Shown: positions 13,101-28,100 of the stretch, piece after piece | Position numbering within the stretch: position 1 is the stretch's first letter | Layout: every line of letters starts with the position of its first letter | Assembly: GCA_028015205.1 (NCBI GenBank) | Contig: CM051521.1 | Coordinates: forward strand, 119,978,614-120,042,613 | Reading direction: 5' to 3' | Source of the DNA: Mytilisepta virgata | Lineage: Eukaryota; Mollusca; Bivalvia; Mytilida; Mytilidae | DNA: 64,000 bases | Made by a program: the position numbers and the translations under genes | Notes under the pieces: model-generated | Database searches by the model: none | What the model saw: the letters and a program-made list of their open reading frames with translations, nothing else | Told to the model about the DNA's origin: nothing

Positions 13101-16100
13101 ATCAGTTGAATTTCCAAATATGTGATTCCAATTTTAGTAAATTTCCTGAAAGACTCAAAGACTAGTTTATTTGTGATTTCTACTTAGCAATCATATATAT
13201 TTGGAATCACTATGCCAACAGCACTAGTTTGGATTGTATGGATGTAAAAAATATGTGATTCCAATTTCGGTAATTTTCCTGAAAGTATCTAAGACTATTG
13301 TTTTTGGAATTTTACTTAGCAACTATAGATTTTTTTATCACATTAGCTTTAAGACTAATCTAGATCAGTTGAATTTCAAAATATGTGATTCCAATTTTAG
13401 TAAATTTCCTGAAAGACTATTTTATTTGGGATTTCTACTTAGCAACCATATATATTTGGAATCACTATAGCAACAGCACTACTTTAGATTGTATGGATTT
13501 CAAAAACACAAGAGTAGCCAGGGATATGCAGCGGGGCTGCTTCAAATAGTTCAAAATTGATATGAAGCATGACCATGATGAGTTGTAGAGTACAGATTTT
13601 GTACCTGTTGCACATCTGTTTCCTGTTTAATGATATCACCATACGTTTTTCACCATATAACCTATGGAATTTTTGGTCGTAAAATTCTCAGCTACCACAG
13701 CAACAATAATTCAAAGTTGATGTGAAGAATGATCATAATGAGTTGTAAGTGAGTACCAATTTTGTACCTTTGCCATATCTACTTCATATTTAAAGATGCT
13801 GCCATACATTTTTACCACATTGAATATGAAAAGTTTTGGTAAAACAATTCTCTGCAACGATGGGTAACAACTATTTTATAAATGGTATGAAGCATGATGA
13901 TCATGATGAGTTGTAAGGTTGTATAACTAGTTTTGTACCTGTGTCAGATCTTGTTTATCTATGCCTACTTACATATTTCACCATCTTAAATTTTGGACCA
14001 ATCAAAAATATTTGTGGAGGATATTTGTAAGCTCTACTGCTCTTTCATTCGGTTTATTGAATACAGATTTATTGAGGGGCCTCGGTGGCCGAGTGGTCTA
14101 GGTAGTTCGTCATGACTACTAATGATCACTAGCCTGTCAACGCTGGAGTTGTAAGTTCGAATCTCACCTGTGGTGGGGTGTGTTCGACTCCGATCTTAAT
14201 TGACAAGGATTGCCAATTTTCCTACGAAGGTCGGTGGTTCTCTCCAGGTACTCCGGCTTCCTCCACCAATAAAAACTGGCCTCCGCGAAATGGCCAAATG
14301 TGCTGAAAACGGCGTTAAACCCCAACTAAACAATAAACAAACAGATTTATTGATGAACATACATTATATCATTGTATTAAAAAATCTATATAGAATTAAT
14401 CCAGTCTGTGGTTATATACAAAAAATGTTATGAAAAAAAACATTGGATTAGAAAAGTTAAATGTTAAATCAAAGACACAATTAGTATCTTTAAACATTTC
14501 AAAATGCAATTCAGGAATGTAGCTACAGTAATTTCAGTTTTCCTTGTCATTTATTAATGATAAAATGTCTTGTTAATGGATAGTTAAGACCCTGCCTCCA
14601 TCTTAGTACAGTTAGAATCCAATCTCATTAGAAAACACCGTAAATGTTATATAAAGAACAAAGTTATTAATCAAATTCAGCAACATGTAATTTTGCCACA
14701 GTATTTGTAGTGTTCGATATGTCACACCCAATCTGTAGCTTTTCATCATTATCTATATTAACACAGTAGGGACATTCTATACCATTTTCTTTATTTAAAC
14801 TTGTTAGTAAAGTGCCATTAATGGACAATACATAAATTGCATTGCTATCTCTATCTGCCACAATTATAAAACCTTCTTTAGTTGTTAGTAATCCAGTGGG
14901 AGTAAACTGTTTTTCAGAATTAATACTTGGATGGCCATTATATGTCCACTTTGGGTTTCCCCAGGAACACAGCACAACTAATCTGCCATGCCAGTCATAA
15001 CTAGTACAATCAATAACACAAATGTCATTATTTATATTGGTAGTTATGGCATCAGGTAGTGAGAATAGTCTTCCATTGTCTGTATTGTATTCTATTGTTC
15101 TCATATGATGGCACTGGTAATTATAAACCATAATTCCTCTTCTACTACTTTCAGTAAGAGGGAAAATATTTCCTTTTTCTTTAAACCCTATGAAAATGTT
15201 TTTATTGTTTGCATGAATGCCTCTTGGATGGAATGGTTCGGTTGAAATAAATGTTTTCTGTTCACAGTCTTGTTTAAAGGTTGTCACTGATTTAACCTCA
15301 GAATTAGAAAAAACAGAAAAAATTAGACGTCCATTATTTGTCACAGTCATGTCTATAACATCAGTATTTTTAAGAAAGACTTTAGTGTTGTACTGTGAAT
15401 TGTTCAATTCCATAGTATATAAAGTATCATCATCCAATGATGATATTATAGTTATTCCATCTTTCAATTGTTTTATTTTATAAATGCAAGTAACATCTGA
15501 TTCATATGATTTTGTAACAGTAACCTTTGGACTTTGTACTAATGATCCTAAACTTAAATAGTCATCCAATACTACCCTCTGTTCAAATACTATTTTCTTC
15601 ACTTTGATATCTTTAAGAGGCTTTAGAAACAGGTCTTTCTTTGTTTCATTAGATGCAAAAATGGATCTAGCGGATCCAGACATTATGACTTTTTGAATCT
15701 GATCCTTCCTGTTAGTCAGGCACTGGGTATGTTCTTTTATTTCACAGATTTCTCTAGATAGTGTTTCCTCTTGAGGTTTCCAGAGTTTGTCCAAGTCACT
15801 TAAAAGAGCCTTTGTTTGTTTTTCTACTTCATCTTTCAGCTTACTTTCTCTTTGAAGTATGATACTCTTAATATCATTATACTGTACAAGTCCTTCAGAT
15901 ATCTCTTTTTGAAATTTGTCTTCTGATTCAGACAAAGCCGGTAATTGGTCATTAATTTTAATTCCCAATGATTTCAATTCACTTAACTTTTGATGGTAAC
16001 TCTCATCAATCTTAGCAAGACTATGATTTTGATGAGACTCTAGTAAGCATGAGGCACAAAGAAGCATTTTACAGTCATTACAGTATATAATACAATAGTC

Positions 16101-19100
16101 AGTTGTATGGAGTGTACACTGAATATCCTTTAGATCATGACCACAAACTTTTTCTGTTGTATTGACTGAAGTAAAGTCCTTTAATTTGACAATGTCATGT
16201 TTATCTGATTTTTTAATTTTTGTATGAATTTTGACTTTACATTCATCACACAGAATTAAATCACACTGCACACATTTCCATTTTAATTGGTCAGATATTT
16301 CACAGAATTGACACACTAACAGATTTTATGCCATTTTTGTCTTGATTTTCTTCTTTAACCTGTAGACAGGACTTAGATCTATTGTGTTTGTGTCATATGC
16401 ATAAGGAGGGTGTAGGGAATAAGATTAAACTCTTGTTTTCTAAACTGCTCTAAATAGCATTATAATTTTCTATGAAATTTATGTATGAAGATCATTTTTC
16501 TTGTTCTTCTATTAAGTGATAATTTTCTTTAAAAAATTCTTTTTTCTTAATCACCTCTTGTTTAACTTCCATACCCTAATATAAATGGACTATTCTGAAA
16601 AGTATATTACTTCCTGTTACCTGTACAAATGTTGATAATAAACAGAATTTTAAAGTGCATACTAAAGTTTAAATTAAATTTAAATTTTAGATCAAGGTGA
16701 AATTAAATTCTTGATCTTTTTTTATTAATAAGATAATATTAAATTTATTTTTTAGAATTGTAAAAGAAAAACAAACAGCTTTTGTTGTTATAATTTGTTT
16801 ATAATGTTAATATATAATACTGAATTCAATAGTATTTTAAGGTAGTTTTTGTTTTAAAAGAATATTCATTTACACCATTAAATGAAAACTCTGCCTTAGA
16901 TGAATTTATGATTTTGTCCTAGTGATTGAAATATGCTAATAGCAGACAATGAATTTGTATAACATAAATATTTAATACACATTATATCAGTTTCTTTGAT
17001 TAAACATTGTTGGATGAAGAGATTTGTAAAGGAATATTTAAGATTAGCATATCGTAATAATAAAACTCATTAAAAAAGATTAGAATCATTCTTCATATCT
17101 ATGCTTTGATCAGTATAGGGAGCGCTTTGCCTCTGTAGCCCCCACTACTACTGAAAACCTCCACACACATGATGGTGGAAATGAAGTAAATACAAGTTGA
17201 AAAAAAATTAAAGGTAAAATTCTATGGAAGGTGGAATATGTCTTAGAACAAAGTCACAGTGCATTGAGCATATAATTTGTTGAAATATTGATAAATGATA
17301 ATAAGGCATTTGTAATCAATGACTTGACTTAAATATTTTTACAGTATAGGACTTGACCAAGATCATTTGTTTCATATATTGATGACTACAAGTATTAATG
17401 TGTAAGTCTCCGGTAAAATTTTGTTATTAGCTCACCTGTCCTAAAAGGATATGTGAGCTTTTAGCATCACTTGGCATCCGTCGTCCGTCCGTCTGTAAAC
17501 TTTTACATTTTCATCTTCTCCTCTGAAACCCCTGGACCTATTGAACTGAAACTTGGCCTGAAGCTTCTATGGAAGGTCCTTTACAAAGTTTGCATAAATC
17601 ATCGTGGTCAGTGAAACAAAATGGCCACCATGACCATTTACATGTTCTGATTGGTCCAAATTTAAAACTTCTTCTCCTCTGAAAATGTAAAGCCAAATGA
17701 ACTGATTTTTGGTGTGGAGCAACTATGGAAGGTCCTTTACAAAGTTTGCATAAATCATCTTGGTCCATGAAACAAAAAGGCTGCTATGGACATTTATATT
17801 TTCTGATTGGTCGAAATTTAAAACTTCTTTTCCTCTGAAACCGTAAAGCCAAATGAACTGATTTTTGGTGTGGAGCATCTATATAAGGTCCTTTACAAAG
17901 TTTGCATAAATCATCATGTTCTGTGAAACAAAATGGCCACCATGACCATTTAAAGGTTTTGGTTGGTCAAATTTTAAAACTTCTTCTCCCTTGAAACCGT
18001 AAAACACAATGCACTGATTTTTGGTATGGAGCATCAATGGGAAGTCCTTTACAAAGTTTGCATAAATCATCCTGGTCGGTGAAACAAAATGGTCGCCATT
18101 AGCATTTTCATGTTCTGATTGGTCCAAATCTAAAACTTCATCTCCTCTAAAACCGTAAAGCCAAATGAACTGATTTTTGGTATGGAGCATCTATAGAAGG
18201 CCCTTTACAAAGTTTGCATAAATCATCCCGGTCTGTGAAACAAAATGGTCACCATTAGCATTTACATGTTCTGATTGGTCGAAATTTAAAACTTTTTTTC
18301 TCCTCTGAAACTGTAAAGCCAAATGAACTGATTTTTGGTATGTAGCATCTATGGAAGGTCCTTTGCAAAATTTGCATAACTCATCCTTCTCCGTGAAATA
18401 AAATGGCGGCCATTACCATTTACATGTTCTGATTGGTCGAAATTTAAAACTTCTTCTCTGAAACCGTAAAGTTAAATGAACTGATTTTTGGTGTGGAGCA
18501 TCTATGGAATGTCCTTTACAAAGTTTGCATAAATCATCTTGGTGCCTGAAACAAAAAGGCTGCTATGAACATTTACATTTTCTGATTGGTCGAAATTTAA
18601 AACTTCTCCTCTGAAACCATAAAGCCAAATGAACTGAATTTTGGTGTGGAGCATCTATATAAGGTCCTTTACAAAGTTTGCATCAATCATCTTGGTCCCT
18701 GAAACAAAATGGCCGCCATGAACATTTATATTTTCTTATTGGTCGAAATTTAAAACTTCTTCTCCTCTGAAACGGTAAAGCCAAATGAACTAAATTTTGG
18801 TATGGAGCATCTATGAAAGGTCCTTTACAAACTTTGCATAAATTATCATAGTCTGTGAAACAAAATAGCCACCAGAAGCCTTTATATGTTCTCATTGGTC
18901 AATTTTTTAAATCCTTCACCTCTGAAACCGTTTGGCCAAATGAACTTATACTTGGTATGAAGCATCTATGGAAGGTCATTTACAAAGTTTCCAGAAATCA
19001 ATCTAGTCCATCAAATCAAAAGTTTGTGACTCACAGGTGAGCTGAGCGATAGAGGTTCCGCCCTCTGAGCCTCTTGTATTTTTAAACAAGTGATAACAGG

Positions 19101-22100
19101 GTCCATCTAATGCTTGTCTTTTGAGATGAAGTATGGTTTGTCATTGAAGGCCACAAAGTGATCTCCAGATGTTATTCATTAGTAATTAGATCTGTACTGA
19201 TTGGATTTTGTAAAATAGATAAATTTACCATAACATTTCATTTTCATATTTGTAATAATGCAAGGGATAATTTAATTTGCAAATTTTCTTTTAGCTGATG
19301 ATGAGTATTCTGGAGAGGAAATACCAGAAGATATTTTGAGTGACAACAGTGTTCCAGATTTACAATACTCTCCAAATACAACAAATTTACCTTCAAAAAA
19401 TCAGTTTGAATACAATCAAAACTTGACATCAAGTTATAGTAATGTAGACATACAACATAAAAAGACAAAGACACCTCTGATTTCTGTCCCTTTTGATGAC
19501 ATAGATATAAATCATTCTTCAGAGGAAACATTTAAAGTGGATTCTAGTGAAGGGGTTTCAGATGTAATTAAACTTCAACATTTTGAAAATTCTCCAGGTG
19601 AAAAAATACATTCTAAAAAAGTTATTGCAGGATTTAAACCACTGGACAAAAATAAAATTACAGGAACTGACAATGACTGTAAAATGTCACCAAAAAGGAG
19701 ATACTGGGAAGAGAAGTTGTTACAAAGGGAGAAATGTGGTAACATTTTTATTAAGAATGACCAAGACTCATCACAGGAAGACAAAAGTTTGTCTGAACAT
19801 AAAAATATTATTGATATGGAAATGACAGGAAATTATCACAAACAAAAAAATAAACAATATTCTGATTTAGTTCACAATAAATTTATAGATGGTGCATTAC
19901 CTTCTAACTTATACAGATTCAATAATACAAAAAAAGTAGATAATGGGCAGAGCATAGAATCCAAATGGGGAAAATATGCATCAGAATTTGATGATGAGGA
20001 AGATGATTTTTTGACATTTGATCAATCTTTCAGTAAACCATCTAACAATGATTGGAATAGACCAATGGAGCAGAAATTTTCATTGCGACCACCCACACAC
20101 AATGATACTTTTAATGAAAATCACTATATTGATGATTGTGATGAGGGTATGCACACCTCATATGAGATTTATTCCGATTCTTCATTAGGCACTAATCAGA
20201 ATTCAGTTAAATATACACAGAACAGTTTTGTGGAAACATCTGTCATGAGAGACACAAATCGTCGAACTTTTCCTCAGTTCACAAATCAAAATAATCATCA
20301 TGGCAATGAAGTTAATCCTTCTTGGACTTCTGTTCATATAAATACAGAACAAGATGGTGCTTTTGGCTACTTAACTGAACCTGAATATAAGCACAGTGAT
20401 AAAAGCAGTGATCAAGGCATTCCATTTTTACAATCATCTTCTGAATTTGTTAAAGAAGTACATACATGTAATAACATTGGGACAAGAAGTAGTAATGTAC
20501 TAGAGGGAGATGACAATACTTACACAAATGTATCACAAATAGTTAATCATATGTCACAGAACCATAGTGAGAGTGTTAACAGAAGATTTAAATGTCCAGT
20601 CCCACAGCTGACTTCATATATATTGAAAGGAACTAAGGTATGTCACTTGGGAACACTTACTGATGCTTTGATTACAATTTCATAATCATTTATGTATTCA
20701 CAGTATCTAAATTTTGTGCCCGTGCACCTTCAGAAGTTTTGTGAGATTATTTGTTTTGTCACCTGCATAACAGTGTCAAAGAGAACACTGTCCATCATCG
20801 TTGTTGTTGCTTCTTCTATTTAAATGTACATTCTACTTGCAAAATCATATGAAATTTAAATAGATTGTTTTAAGAATAACTATGGACTGGGCTAGTTTGA
20901 TGTTGAAAAAGATTTTCTAGCATGAGAAGTGGGTAATCAGTAGTATATAAATGAATGAATTAGGTAATTTTCATTTAAATCATTCATAAATAATTTGCCA
21001 AAATAGTGATTTTTAATGAAATGGTTGCAAGATTCAATTTAAAATAAATGTTATGTAGAATATTTGTTCATAAAAGACATTTAGATATATATATATATTT
21101 TACTAGAGAAATTTGGGATCAGAATTACAGTTTCCCAGTTCAGAAGAAATAATGAAAAACAGCCAGCCAGTTCGTGAAATAGAAATTCCTGCCGTGTTCA
21201 GTTCACTGAGTAATTATAAGCAAGTCTTTACTGCAGCTTTGAAAGGTATCATAATTATTGGCAGTATTGCTTATTATTATGGTCTTACATGCAAACGTAA
21301 AATATAATTAAGACTTTTAGCTTGTGTTGTGAAAGTGGAAAATGGTTGTTAGAAATGGCTATATTCAGCTATAAGATTTTGACAGAGAAAGAACATATAT
21401 AACACTTTATACAAGTAGCAAGACAAATATCATATTATCAAATGGAACCCTTTAAATTATTGAAGAAAATATGATATAAAATTGAAAGACAAATATTGGT
21501 TGTAGCTGCTAGAGTCTTGCAACTTGCAAAAAAACTTGCTGTACCATAATTTTAATCATACAGAGTCAGTTTTCAGTGTATATATCATATATATACCATA
21601 TAAATATCATACTATGAAATAGTGATAGCTTCTGGACTCTATTTGACTTTTTAGAACATTTGAACATCATCTTGTTTGACTTGGGTGTAAAGTATCATCA
21701 TGCCCTGTCTAAGATAGACACTTCTTCATATCAACCTTCACTTACAGGTATGTATTATTATAAGATTTTGATAGTTACTGAAAAAAGGAGTAGGCGTTGT
21801 GTACAAGTGTAGCAAAGCAACAATCAAATTAAATATTCTAGCCACAAGCAGTACACCAGGGACCTGACTCTAGTTAGTTCCCTTCATTTTTATTCTCCAA
21901 TTGCTATGTTAAGGGGCATATAGTGATTTGATGTGAATTTTTTTATGTCCCCCCCCCCCCCCCCCTGTGGATAGGTTTAGCTTTCAGGTAGCTTAATGGG
22001 TAGCAGAATTATATCAACATAAAACTTTAACAGACAATATTTTTAAAATTTACGTCAAAATGGGGATGAGAGGCTGATTGATTACAATGCAATGTATAAG

Positions 22101-25100
22101 TCTTATCAATATGAAACTAATTCAGATAATACTTGATCATGACAGGATCTATCAGATGTAACAATTGTGCTGAATACATTTGGGAAGCAATGAATTGTCT
22201 TAGAGGAAGTTTGATAATTTATTGTAAGATTGAGTGTTTGCTTAATTTCCTCAGGTAAAGAAAACAAAGGATCAGTAAATAATAACCCAGTTTGTAAATG
22301 TGGAGCTCCATCCAAGATGGTTCAGGTGAAAAAGTCAGGACCCAATCAAAACAGATTTTTCTATGCATGTAATGCTACAAGAAACAGTCAGTGCAAGGTA
22401 TGCAATATATCATTACATTGAAAGTAGGATTAGATTCTCCATTTTGTCAATCCTGTGACTTTTGTTGCGGAAGACGAGACATAGCGATCCCACATTCCAT
22501 CGTAGTCAGTGAGGTCAAAATTTACATTCACCCTGTGGTTAAAGTTTTTAAAACTTAATAACTTTCATAAACCATCCTGGATTTTTACCAAACTTGGACA
22601 GAAGCTTGTTCGTGATCAAAAGATAGTATCCAGAGGAAAATTTTATAATAATTTTCCATTTGTCCATATTTTACTTACAAATGGACTTAGTTTTTCTCCC
22701 AGTTAACATTACATACAGTCTGCAAAGTTTTTAAAACATTAGTTACTTTCTTAAACCATCCTGGATTTTTACCAAACTTTGACAGAAGCTTCTTTATGAT
22801 AAAAAAAATAGCATGTGGAGAAAAATTATGTACATTCAAATATTACACCGAAAACAGGTGAGACACTGGGATCTGTGGAATCCATACGAATTTTTTTAAA
22901 AAGTAAAGCATTATAATTATGCTTATATAGTAGGAATCAAATGATAACTGACGAGATAGTAGCTCTTAAAGGAATCAGTTGTCAACATTCTTCCTATTTT
23001 GTGTAAAATACTTTGAATTAAGGCATTAAAGTTGATAGAACTAGTTTGTTAAGATTTGTTATAAACTATTGTTTATTAACTCGCATCATTCTGATTTAAC
23101 AGAAGAAACAGCAAGAACTACATGCCCTGTTTGAATAGTACGGTACACTTCTTTTAAAACATTTCAGTTTTTCCAATGGGCAGATGATAAAAGGAGCCAT
23201 CCCAACAAACAAGGAGCTGATAAATTATCAATGTCTGACTCAGGAACCATTACTACATTTATCAGAAGTCACAATGTCCGCTTTTATTGTGATTGTGCAT
23301 TTCTAAAGAAATCAACAGAAAATATTATGAATCACTTTAAAAGAAATGTTCCAGTAAGTTTAATATACAAATTAACCTGTATTCACACCTGAATTGTCTC
23401 TTAAACAAAATGCCAAATTTGTATCCCACTTATAAGTTGGTGTCGTGTATAGATTTATGTTTAACTTACAACAACTAATGTTCCAAACTCATTGGGAGTT
23501 TTCACTAGGAGTTATCTCCCATTTTTAAAAGTTGAAACTGGAAGTGTTTAGATGATTTTATCTTTTTTTGCTGGGTGGCATGAAGAAACTATTCTGATTA
23601 TCAGGCAGGTGGGAGTTTGGTCCGTTTGTGAAAATAGGGTATCTGTTTTGTATAATAAACTTCCAAGCCAGATCTTTGAAACGTTGCAGAATGTTTATGG
23701 ACATTTTGAAGATGTGCATGAAGGAGTATGATGTCATTTGAAGAAAGGACCCCCTCCCCCAAATTTTTATTATTCATACAATATTTGGTCTTGCATGTCA
23801 CATTGACTTAGTTACTGGTATGGGTTGGATAATGCATGTAATCCTTTTATACACGTTAAACCCAATCAAGCCTATTGAGTCTTTATCCCTTTTTTTAATA
23901 CAATAGAATTACAAGCAACTAGCAAGTGTTATATCTGATAGACAAGATTTTTGGTGCATAGATACCTTATCGTATAAATTTTGCCGCAGTATACTTGTCT
24001 TGTGACCCTGACCTTGTTTTCATGGTTCACTGACTTCATTAACATAAATGTAAAATCTGCATCCAAGTTTCGTGGTTAAATCCATTTCTCAGCAACTGTA
24101 ATACCTAGACCTACCATATTTTGTCTATAGATAGTTCTTTGTGGGTACATGCCAATCTGCTACCTGGCTTGGGACCTTGACCTCAATTTCATCATGCTTG
24201 AGTGACTTTGTCACATTTTCGTTGTTAGGTCCATTTCTCACTAACTATAATACCTAGACCTACCATGTTTGGTCTATAGATAGTTCTTAGTGGGTACATG
24301 TCAGTCTGAAACCTGCCTTTTGACCTTGACCTCAATTTCATGGTTGAGTGACTTGTTTCACATTTTGGGATAATGTCCATTTCTAAGACCTTCACCTGAA
24401 TTTCACATTTGAGTCACATTTTCATGATTAAGTCCATTTCTCTGCATCAACTGTTATAAATATATGTAGATCCACTGTTTTTGGTGGGTACATACCTTTC
24501 TGAGACTTTTCAACTGACCATGGACACTGTTGTTGGCTTGAATTACATGCATGAGATTTTTCAGACAAATTATTGCCTGACCATTACTATTTCTTTTAAC
24601 GTATTTTCCTTTGACTTGCAATGTTGGGTATAAGATAATCTTTATTCTGTGTCCATGTGCGTACTCAGACGAGACATTTAGTGTTGACTCTTGTTATATC
24701 ATGTACACATCCCTAATGAATTAACAAAATTTGCTAATTGTAGAATAAAATTTGTTTCATCATTTAGAATTGGGTCAAACAGAAAATGGGTATGGATTTG
24801 ACAAATAAGAAAAAACTGTATATTCAGCTATCAAGGAAAGATAACTCTAGTTTATACTCCAAAGGTACGTTCGGAAAAATATGGTATTCTTACATGTAAA
24901 TTGCATAATTTAGTTTTGATTGAATTTAATATTTTAATGTAGATGCTTGTTAACATTGCAATAAAGTATGAATTTTTCTCTGCAAGTTTTATGTGTTTGT
25001 GTAGATTTTGTCAACCATATCTTTTAGATGTGTAATTCAAATGTTAATATGTGTATTTCTGAAATGAATTTCTCTTCAATGGCATTGTAGTCCATAGATT

Positions 25101-28100
25101 GGAAATCAGATGTTTAAAAGTTCAGGAGTACAGAAACAAACACTAACAAATGATGTCATAGACATGGTTTATGAAAAAATAACATCAATTTTTTGGAAAG
25201 ATAGCAAATCGTTTCTATGGCATCAGCCTCCAAAACCGAAAGTACGGCCTCCTTGATACCATCGAACATTAGTACATAAAATGAAGTTCCAATGATGACA
25301 GCATTTTTTAAATTATGAGTACTTTATTTTTGTTGATAATATCTGAACTAATATTTTTAACTTACATAAAACTTTATAGTTTACCGAAATTTCCAAGGAA
25401 TTAAAAAGAAGTCAACACAGACGGCGGATGAATTTATCGGAACTTTACTTTTTAAATTAATTCATTGTCAAAACTAATTGTGCATTTACAAATTTGACGA
25501 TTATTACCGATTATTTGAAAAAAAATTCTTAAAGATTATCTATTAATGTAACTCAGACATGCGCTTTCGGAATCTAAATGTTTTATGCAGGGATCAAAAA
25601 TTTTCAACAGCCTCTGTCGGACATTTTTTTGATAGACATGAATTGTCAGTTTTAACTCTTTTTAGGAATTTCAACACACGATCTTATTTCATACAAATGT
25701 TGTTAAGCACGATTTATTAATGTTTTGGGTAAGACCTGAAATAAATGTCATGTGTATCAACTCTTTAACACTCTGTGCGGCAATGTTTGTGTATTGATAA
25801 TTTCGATGTTATAGGTGGTTTCTTCGAGGTCCGCGTTTGGTACTTATAAATAGATCAACATGATCAATAGAAAAATGGACCACACAACGACGTAGAATGA
25901 ATTAAATAAATGAATCAAATAAATTCAAGTTTAAATACATTGAAATCAGTCTATGAAAGTCTTCCCGAAATATGAAATTTTTATTCCTTTTTCATATTTA
26001 ACTACAAAGATTTGCGCATGTTCAATTGATTATTTACTAAACTACGCGTGCAAAAAATGGGAACAATGTGAAATCTTCAAGTTTTGCTGAGTTAAATCTA
26101 CCAAGGCATTTCTAATCTTCTCAAGTTTATGATTGTGAACTGTTAGATCGTCTGATATATACCTTGTTATGGATTTTTTTAATTTGAAAGCAGAAAGGTG
26201 TGGAAAATGCCTGATTGATCATCATTGGTGAATGACCTCGATATTGAACTTTGGAAATTGTTGACAGGGCATAAGGTGTACAGTAATTATATTTAAGCAT
26301 AATAAAAGCACAGACACCTTTAATGTAAATTACTTTTATGTCATGCGAAGTAAAATTATGATTTAATAAAGGAAATGTTAGTGACTAGAAAGTTCAAAGA
26401 GTTGTCATATCCTTAATTGTGGTGATTTTCTTTGGTTTCTGTTGCAAATTTAGTGTGGATGATATTTGTTTATTTGTACGTTCATTTGAAGGATTTGCTA
26501 TTTTGACTTTCTTTTGTTTGTTTACATTCTGTACAATGTTCAAGACAAAATGTAGCAGGAATCAACAATTGCTCTTAATTATATTTTGTACTCACTGTGT
26601 AAGCTGCGAAGCGAGATACACATAAGTGTATACAACAAAATTGATGTTATTTTGAATAATCCCCCAAAAAATCGATCATTGCTTATAATTTAATTCAAAA
26701 CATTGTTGAAATACTTAAAATCAACTGTTAAAACCAAATCAATGAGTGTGAAGTCATGACAACGTGAAAATTTTGTTTATTGGAAAATAACATCAATAAT
26801 TTCAGCAAATCAAAAGACATCTTACAAACCAAATTAAATAATTGTATTTTAAACACTATTATTTTGAACTGAAATGATGAAGCCTATAAAAATCCATAGC
26901 AAATCTACTTCATCATTTAGTTTTCCAACATACACAAAGTGACATCATGTCACCACTGATGTGGATTTTATTATTGTAGATGATCTTTGGATTATTTCCA
27001 AACATTTAGATTTTCGTCCATCAGCCACTATTTTATGTAAAAGTACATATTATGGTCCTACCTCTTGTAATGAAGTAGAGATAGAACCTATAGCAAGCTT
27101 TTCTCCATCAAACTGGTGTAATGAAGGTATGTTTATAGTTAGTTTTCTAATTCAACTACTGGTATAAAGTACACTATTAAATAAGGTTAGTAAATACAGT
27201 AAAACATTGGTCAGTCAAACACCCAAAGTTAATCAAAATATGTTGGTATTAAAGAATAAATATTGGATTGAAACGACTTAGTTCCACTACATGTTTTTCA
27301 CTGTTGATGGAGTGTACAATTGGAACAACGTATTAATGATGTAGCACACTAGAAATTATACTATTCCAATCCGTGAATTTATGCTGCTCGGAACTGAGTG
27401 TTTTGTGAAGAGTAAACTGTCACAGAAGCTGCTGTTTTAAACATTTTCTCTGAAAGATGCTATTCTGATGTTGAATTCACAGTATCACACTAAGATTTCA
27501 CTTAGGTTAAAAAGGCCTGTTAGACTTCTTCTCATAGCTGACATCTTAATATAAGTGTGACTGTTACATAGATTTGTATAATGAAAAAAATTGTAAGTGA
27601 AAGAAAACCAAGAAAATGTATTATATTTGTTTATAATTACATGTATATAAATAAAAGTATATTTTATGACACAGACAAATGCCATGCAATACTAGCTGGG
27701 AATGTGTCGGGAGAACTGAGTTACTTAGCCAATCTTGAGCAGAATGTCTCCTTGACTGATGTATCAGTTTTACAGTCCATACTACACAGGTAATATCTCC
27801 CTAACTAATTTAACTGTCTTATTGTCATAATACACAGGTAATGTCTTTTCTACTGACATGTGTATCTTTATTTTAGGTATTGAAATTCTGTATTGCAGGA
27901 AATACTATGCAGTTAATGTCACTCTTCCTTATATATCTATACAACAAAGGTAGTGTAACTGTAATTGGCATATCTTCAATCTTGGAGTCCATAGAATTAG
28001 TTAATTATAAATTTTTCTTTATAATATTCATACTAATAAAATTTAAAAACTGGATATTTACTTCAGATATATATACACCCTTTCTCTATATTTAAAGATG

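Noticed and set aside
17538..18895. Several minus-strand frames sharing DQDDLCKLCKGP and resembling a Cys-rich protein
   Set aside because: They are readings of the 156-bp units of a transposon-like repeat; each copy is broken.
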